A DNA stretch of 64,000 nt from assembly GCA_001770015.1 (NCBI GenBank), contig MEQB01000070.1:81751-145750 (forward strand), in the 5' to 3' direction. This DNA comes from Bdellovibrionales bacterium RIFOXYC1_FULL_37_79. Lineage in GTDB: Bacteria > Bdellovibrionota > Bacteriovoracia > Bacteriovoracales > Bacteriovoracaceae. Below, one piece after another: positions 60,874 to 64,000 of this stretch (position 1 is the first letter of the stretch; each line of letters begins with the position of its first letter). The notes beneath the pieces were generated by a model. That model did no database searches, had not been told where the DNA came from, and saw only the letters and a program-made list of their open reading frames with translations. The position numbers and the translations under genes were made by a program.

Positions 60874-61632
60874 ATGCATCACTTAAATTTTGAAAAATCT
60901 AAAGTCTTCATAAAAAAAGCCATGAAAGTAAAAAAAATCACTTACAAAATACTTGCAACAAAGCTTGGACTATCTGAATCGGGGGTTAAAAAAATTTTTA
61001 TCAGTAACGATTGCTCCTTTAATCGCATGATGGACATTTGCAACATCTTAAAAATAGACATTGCTGATATCTGCGCCGCCAGTAATTCCAAAAACGTCAG
61101 ACAACTTCAACTAACCAGAGATCAGGAATCTTTTTTTCGTAATCATTTAGATTATTTTTATATCTTCTGGAAACTCGTCTATGAAGGCTTATCGCTAAAT
61201 GATATTAAAAAAATATTCTCTTTATCAGACAAGGACATGTTTCAATATTTAAAAAAATTAGATGATCTGGGCCTTATTGAATTACATCCAGATAATGAAG
61301 TGCATCTCCCCGAGGAATGTAACGTACATTTTTCCAATGAAAGCACATTTCTCAAAGACTTAATAACCGAGTGGTCGTGTAATTTAGTCCATGAAACTCG
61401 AAAAAAGAAGGACCCATACCACACCAATAGATTTTTAATCTATCTGGTTAAAAAAGAATCTTTGCATGAACTAAATGAAAAAATTGCTGAACTCACAAAT
61501 GCATTTTATAAAAAATCCAAAGAAGATGGACAGTTTTATAATGATCTCATTCCAGTCCGACTTCTTGCTGTTATGTGTTCAGGTAGTCCCATACAAAATA
61601 TTTCACAGAAACAATTAAAAAATATTTTTTAA
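60874..61632 (+). CDS. HTH regulator with C-terminal sensor-like region
   Basis: 252 residues: N-terminal XRE-like HTH (ITYKILATKLGLSESGVKKIF), followed at about 105-145 by a possible second winged-helix segment (GLSLNDIKKIFSLSDKDMFQYLKKLDDLGLIEL) and a helical C-terminus. The plan resembles regulators of the TIGR02147/DUF4423 type common in Bdellovibrionota, but the match is loose. Divergent from the transglutaminase-like gene. Confidence 0.72.
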   Translation: MHHLNFEKSKVFIKKAMKVKKITYKILATKLGLSESGVKKIFISNDCSFNRMMDICNILKIDIADICAASNSKNVRQLQLTRDQESFFRNHLDYFYIFWKLVYEGLSLNDIKKIFSLSDKDMFQYLKKLDDLGLIELHPDNEVHLPEECNVHFSNESTFLKDLITEWSCNLVHETRKKKDPYHTNRFLIYLVKKESLHELNEKIAELTNAFYKKSKEDGQFYNDLIPVRLLAVMCSGSPIQNISQKQLKNIF

Positions 61633-61659
61633 TTGTTTCTAATGACATCGAATATTTTT

Positions 61660-62280
61660 TTATAAATTCATATCAAACAAATTAAATAGCATACAAAAAA
61701 ATCCCTGATCCACCCTTGCCGCTGGCCTAGCATTTAGTTCAAGAAATTCCTCTGAACTTAAAATTTTAATTACCTTTAAGTTTAGCTTATTGCTTTCATC
61801 CATACCTGAAAAATATTTTTCACCCACAAACATTACTGACAAACTATTATTATAGTCTCCTATTTCGCTAGTACTACCTATATATGCACCAATTAAGTCT
61901 TCAATAAACGTGGTTGCATGAGAGCTTCTACTATCAGGAAGCTGAGTTTTTACATGAACGCCATATGAGAATGTATCTTCAATGTACATCATAGATATAG
62001 TTACTTTTGCTCCTATTTCTAAACCCTGATACTCCTCATTCCATTCCGTGCTTTCTGGTCCACTTAGCTCTTCAAATTTTTCCGAGGTTATTGCCTCACA
62101 AGCAAGGACACTGCCTTGTTTTAAAAGATCCAATTGATCTGACGATAATTCAAGTTTGTTCCAAATAATTTTTTCATCAAAAGCAGAAAAATAAAGATTG
62201 GTATTTTCCGCTTGAACATCAAGAGTAATACCTGCACTTAAAATAGTTCCCAAGACACCTGCTAAAATCACTTTTTTCAT
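61660..62280 (-). CDS. Secreted protein of unknown function
   Basis: 206 residues with a signal peptide (VILAGVLGTILSAGITLDVQA). Mature part has two Cys and no recognised motif (YGVHVKTQLPDSRSSHATTF). GGAGG lies before the ATG. A terminator-like hairpin sits about 100 bases upstream in its possible leader. Confidence 0.7.
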   Translation of the reverse strand: MKKVILAGVLGTILSAGITLDVQAENTNLYFSAFDEKIIWNKLELSSDQLDLLKQGSVLACEAITSEKFEELSGPESTEWNEEYQGLEIGAKVTISMMYIEDTFSYGVHVKTQLPDSRSSHATTFIEDLIGAYIGSTSEIGDYNNSLSVMFVGEKYFSGMDESNKLNLKVIKILSSEEFLELNARPAARVDQGFFCMLFNLFDMNL

Positions 62281-62382
62281 AAGACCTCCATCTCATTTTT
62301 TGTGCAATATATTTTGCCGAATTACTTTTGAACATTGATTATTATCAATCCCTTTCCCAATTCAAAAATATATGTAAAAAAT

Positions 62383-62401
62383 ACCCAACCTCCGCTTGGG
62401 T
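62383..62401 (-). terminator. Terminator-like hairpin between divergent genes
   Basis: On the minus strand ACCCAA-GCGGAGG-TTGGGT is followed by ATTTTTT. No minus-strand gene lies upstream to be terminated. It could be an attenuator in the leader of the gene ending at 61660, or could stop antisense transcription. Confidence 0.4.
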
Positions 62402-62466
62402 CTTTCCAATCAATCGCAGCCAACGTATTGAATCTGAATTAAAGTAATCTCTGACAGGTCAACCCC

Positions 62467-63288
62467 ATGAAGTATCTTGTTATTCAATTAACGTTCTTGC
62501 TTACTCTTCAAGTTTATGCAACAGAAGAACCCCCTCAATTCGAATTTGATCAGCGTTATGGACAAACTCTCCAAACTGGTGATGTTTTACATGATGCTTT
62601 CAAAGATATCGATTTTTTATTTGCTTACAATAAAAACCTGTGTGGGCCAACCGCCTTTGTAAACGTTATGAAAAAATTGAGAACAGTTTTGAATCTCGAT
62701 TATTATAAATTCTTCGAATTCGAAAGCCCAGAAGATGAAATCGCTTATCTGGTTAGCACATATATCCCCACTCATGGCATTGATTTTACCCCATCAACCG
62801 GCGTCACCTCAGCGGTCTTGCGTTCTATGATCATTGCTTATTTAAACGACTTACAAAGAGATAATAAATTCCAATTTGAAGTAATTAGACAGGATTTTCT
62901 CCCCATGTTTCCACAACCCCATAAGCTCAGAGGTATCAGCCTTAATGAACTTTCTCAAACCACTCAAGACAAAGTTGCGATACTCCTCTTGATGGGATCT
63001 TTCAATGCAAAGTCTCCCAATGACCTGATCTCTTGGGAACAATATAATAGTGGCCACTGGGTGGTAGTTGGTGGATATAATAAAAAGGCTCCGAACGAAA
63101 TCCTCCTCATTGACAGTGGAAATAAAAACCAAAAAGTGATTCGATTTGTTTTAGATAATATTAAAATACCCAAATTCCATTGGGCATTCAATGCACCAAC
63201 GTTTAGAATCAGACAGTATGAAAAAGATTATTCGGAATACAAAACACTCAATCTAGTTCTTGCGGCAATTACCATAAGAATTAAGTAA
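62467..63288 (+). CDS. Secreted C39-like papain-fold protein
   Basis: 273 residues with a signal peptide (KYLVIQLTFLLTLQVYA). A candidate catalytic set is C59 (NLCGPTAFVNVM), H197 (SGHWVVVGGYN) and D216 (LLIDSG), the order found in C39-type and related papain-fold peptidases. It probably acts outside the inner membrane. Substrate unknown. Confidence 0.7.
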   Translation: MKYLVIQLTFLLTLQVYATEEPPQFEFDQRYGQTLQTGDVLHDAFKDIDFLFAYNKNLCGPTAFVNVMKKLRTVLNLDYYKFFEFESPEDEIAYLVSTYIPTHGIDFTPSTGVTSAVLRSMIIAYLNDLQRDNKFQFEVIRQDFLPMFPQPHKLRGISLNELSQTTQDKVAILLLMGSFNAKSPNDLISWEQYNSGHWVVVGGYNKKAPNEILLIDSGNKNQKVIRFVLDNIKIPKFHWAFNAPTFRIRQYEKDYSEYKTLNLVLAAITIRIK

Positions 63289-63338
63289 GCAAACTAGCTT
63301 TTAGTGAAGATTATTAGAAAATAAAAAATGAGGTAATT

Positions 63339-64000
63339 ATGCAGATAACAAAAGAAAATGATGCCTTTGGAATGGAAATAATGGCTCATTACAAAGGTGA
63401 AACGGTTACTGAGATAATCGAACGCTCCGACTATTATATTGATGCATATTTTAGTGGTATAGCAGCATATTTTTCTGAATACAAAGATTGGGGATTTGCT
63501 ACTCAACACGCTATTCAATTTGTGAAAGGAAAAACATTAGATATTGGATGTGGTGCAGGCAGAATTGGATTATATCTTCAACAAAAGAAAATTAATTACC
63601 TCGGTATTGATAACAGTCCACTAGCTGTTACGGTTTGCAAACTTAGAGGTATCAAGAACGCAAAAGTTCTTCCCATTGAACAGCTTCACACTTTAAAAGA
63701 TAAAAATTTTAAATCAATTACGATGCTTGGTAATAATTGGGGACTACTTGGCAATCCCACTCGCGGGAAAAAAATTCTAAAACTACTACATCAAATGACC
63801 ACCGATGATGCAAACATAATTGCTCAGACACTGAATATTGCTGAAACTAAGAACAAATTTCATATTGCCTATCAAAAAAACAGGTTAAAAAAGGGAAAAC
63901 TCAAAGGAGAACTAAGGTTACGTTGCCGTTATGGAAATATAATTGGTCCTTGGTTTGATTATCTTATGGTCACACCAAAAGAAATGGAAATGGTTTTGAA
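63339..64000 (+). CDS. Class I SAM-dependent methyltransferase (truncated by window end)
   Basis: 220 codons visible, no stop before the edge. SAM-binding motif I is TLDIGCGAGRIGLYL, with the acidic end of strand 2 in YLGIDNSP. GAGG lies 6 bases before the ATG. Substrate cannot be told from the visible part. Confidence 0.82.
   Translation, partial: MQITKENDAFGMEIMAHYKGETVTEIIERSDYYIDAYFSGIAAYFSEYKDWGFATQHAIQFVKGKTLDIGCGAGRIGLYLQQKKINYLGIDNSPLAVTVCKLRGIKNAKVLPIEQLHTLKDKNFKSITMLGNNWGLLGNPTRGKKILKLLHQMTTDDANIIAQTLNIAETKNKFHIAYQKNRLKKGKLKGELRLRCRYGNIIGPWFDYLMVTPKEMEMVL

Noticed and set aside
1..64000. tRNA genes, CRISPR arrays, insertion sequences, prophage
   Set aside because: I looked for tRNA T-loop patterns, regularly spaced repeats, transposase motifs and phage structural genes by eye and found none that hold up; a covariance and profile scan would be decisive.

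Overview
The window is AT-rich, densely coded bacterial DNA with short overlapping genes. Several features point to a member of the Bdellovibrionota, most likely a Bacteriovorax- or Bdellovibrio-like predator or a free-living relative. These are a Glt/Agl-type gliding-motility gene set (TolQ/TolR motor genes facing an FHA/TPR/beta-barrel operon), many small secreted Cys-containing proteins and lipoproteins, secreted peptidase-like enzymes, pentapeptide-repeat proteins, and a type A RNase P RNA. The taxonomic call is inference; no rRNA gene is present.

Layout. 0-1.2 kb: end of an unknown gene and a HepT/MntA-type toxin-antitoxin pair whose antitoxin carries an N-terminal helix-turn-helix. 1.3-5.7 kb: polA, an RDD membrane protein, trxA, gmhA. 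5.8-16 kb: the gliding-type machinery, with a three-gene proton-channel operon (+) convergent with a six-gene envelope operon (-). 16-23.4 kb: an AddAB-like helicase-nuclease, then a lipoprotein and a membrane protein. 23.5-27.4 kb: three overlapping genes for unknown secreted proteins. 27.4-32 kb: hisS-valS-acyltransferase. 32-37 kb: a small secreted protein, an RNA ligase-like gene, two small envelope genes, an RlmM-like methyltransferase, an MFS transporter. 37-41.6 kb: pruA plus a second aldehyde dehydrogenase, divergent from a LysR regulator with a perfect palindrome between them, then wrbA. 41.6-44 kb: small secreted proteins, one behind a hairpin that can mask its ribosome binding site. 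44-49.2 kb: orphan response regulator, aroCBA, PilZ protein, zinc-ribbon coiled-coil protein. 49.3-51.7 kb: an accessory patch with a DUF4143-type ATPase, a GNAT remnant and a pentapeptide protein behind paired palindromes. 51.9-52.3 kb: rnpB. 52.6-57.3 kb: mutY, a von Willebrand-A-like secreted protein with an XRE regulator, a second pentapeptide protein, a candidate structured RNA, small genes. 57.6-64 kb: secreted S9 peptidase, a frameshifted transglutaminase-like protein, an HTH regulator, secreted proteins, a C39-like protein and a truncated methyltransferase.

How the parts work together: housekeeping blocks (replication/repair, aminoacyl-tRNA synthetases, shikimate pathway, RNase P) alternate with envelope and secretion genes. 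The motility cluster is the largest coherent system. Less familiar items are the RNA ligase-like gene, the structured RNA near 56.2-56.4 kb, the ribosome-site-masking hairpin near 42.65 kb, the three-gene secreted operon, and several promoters whose -10 box lies so close to the start codon that the mRNA would be nearly leaderless. No tRNA gene, CRISPR array, insertion sequence or prophage was seen.
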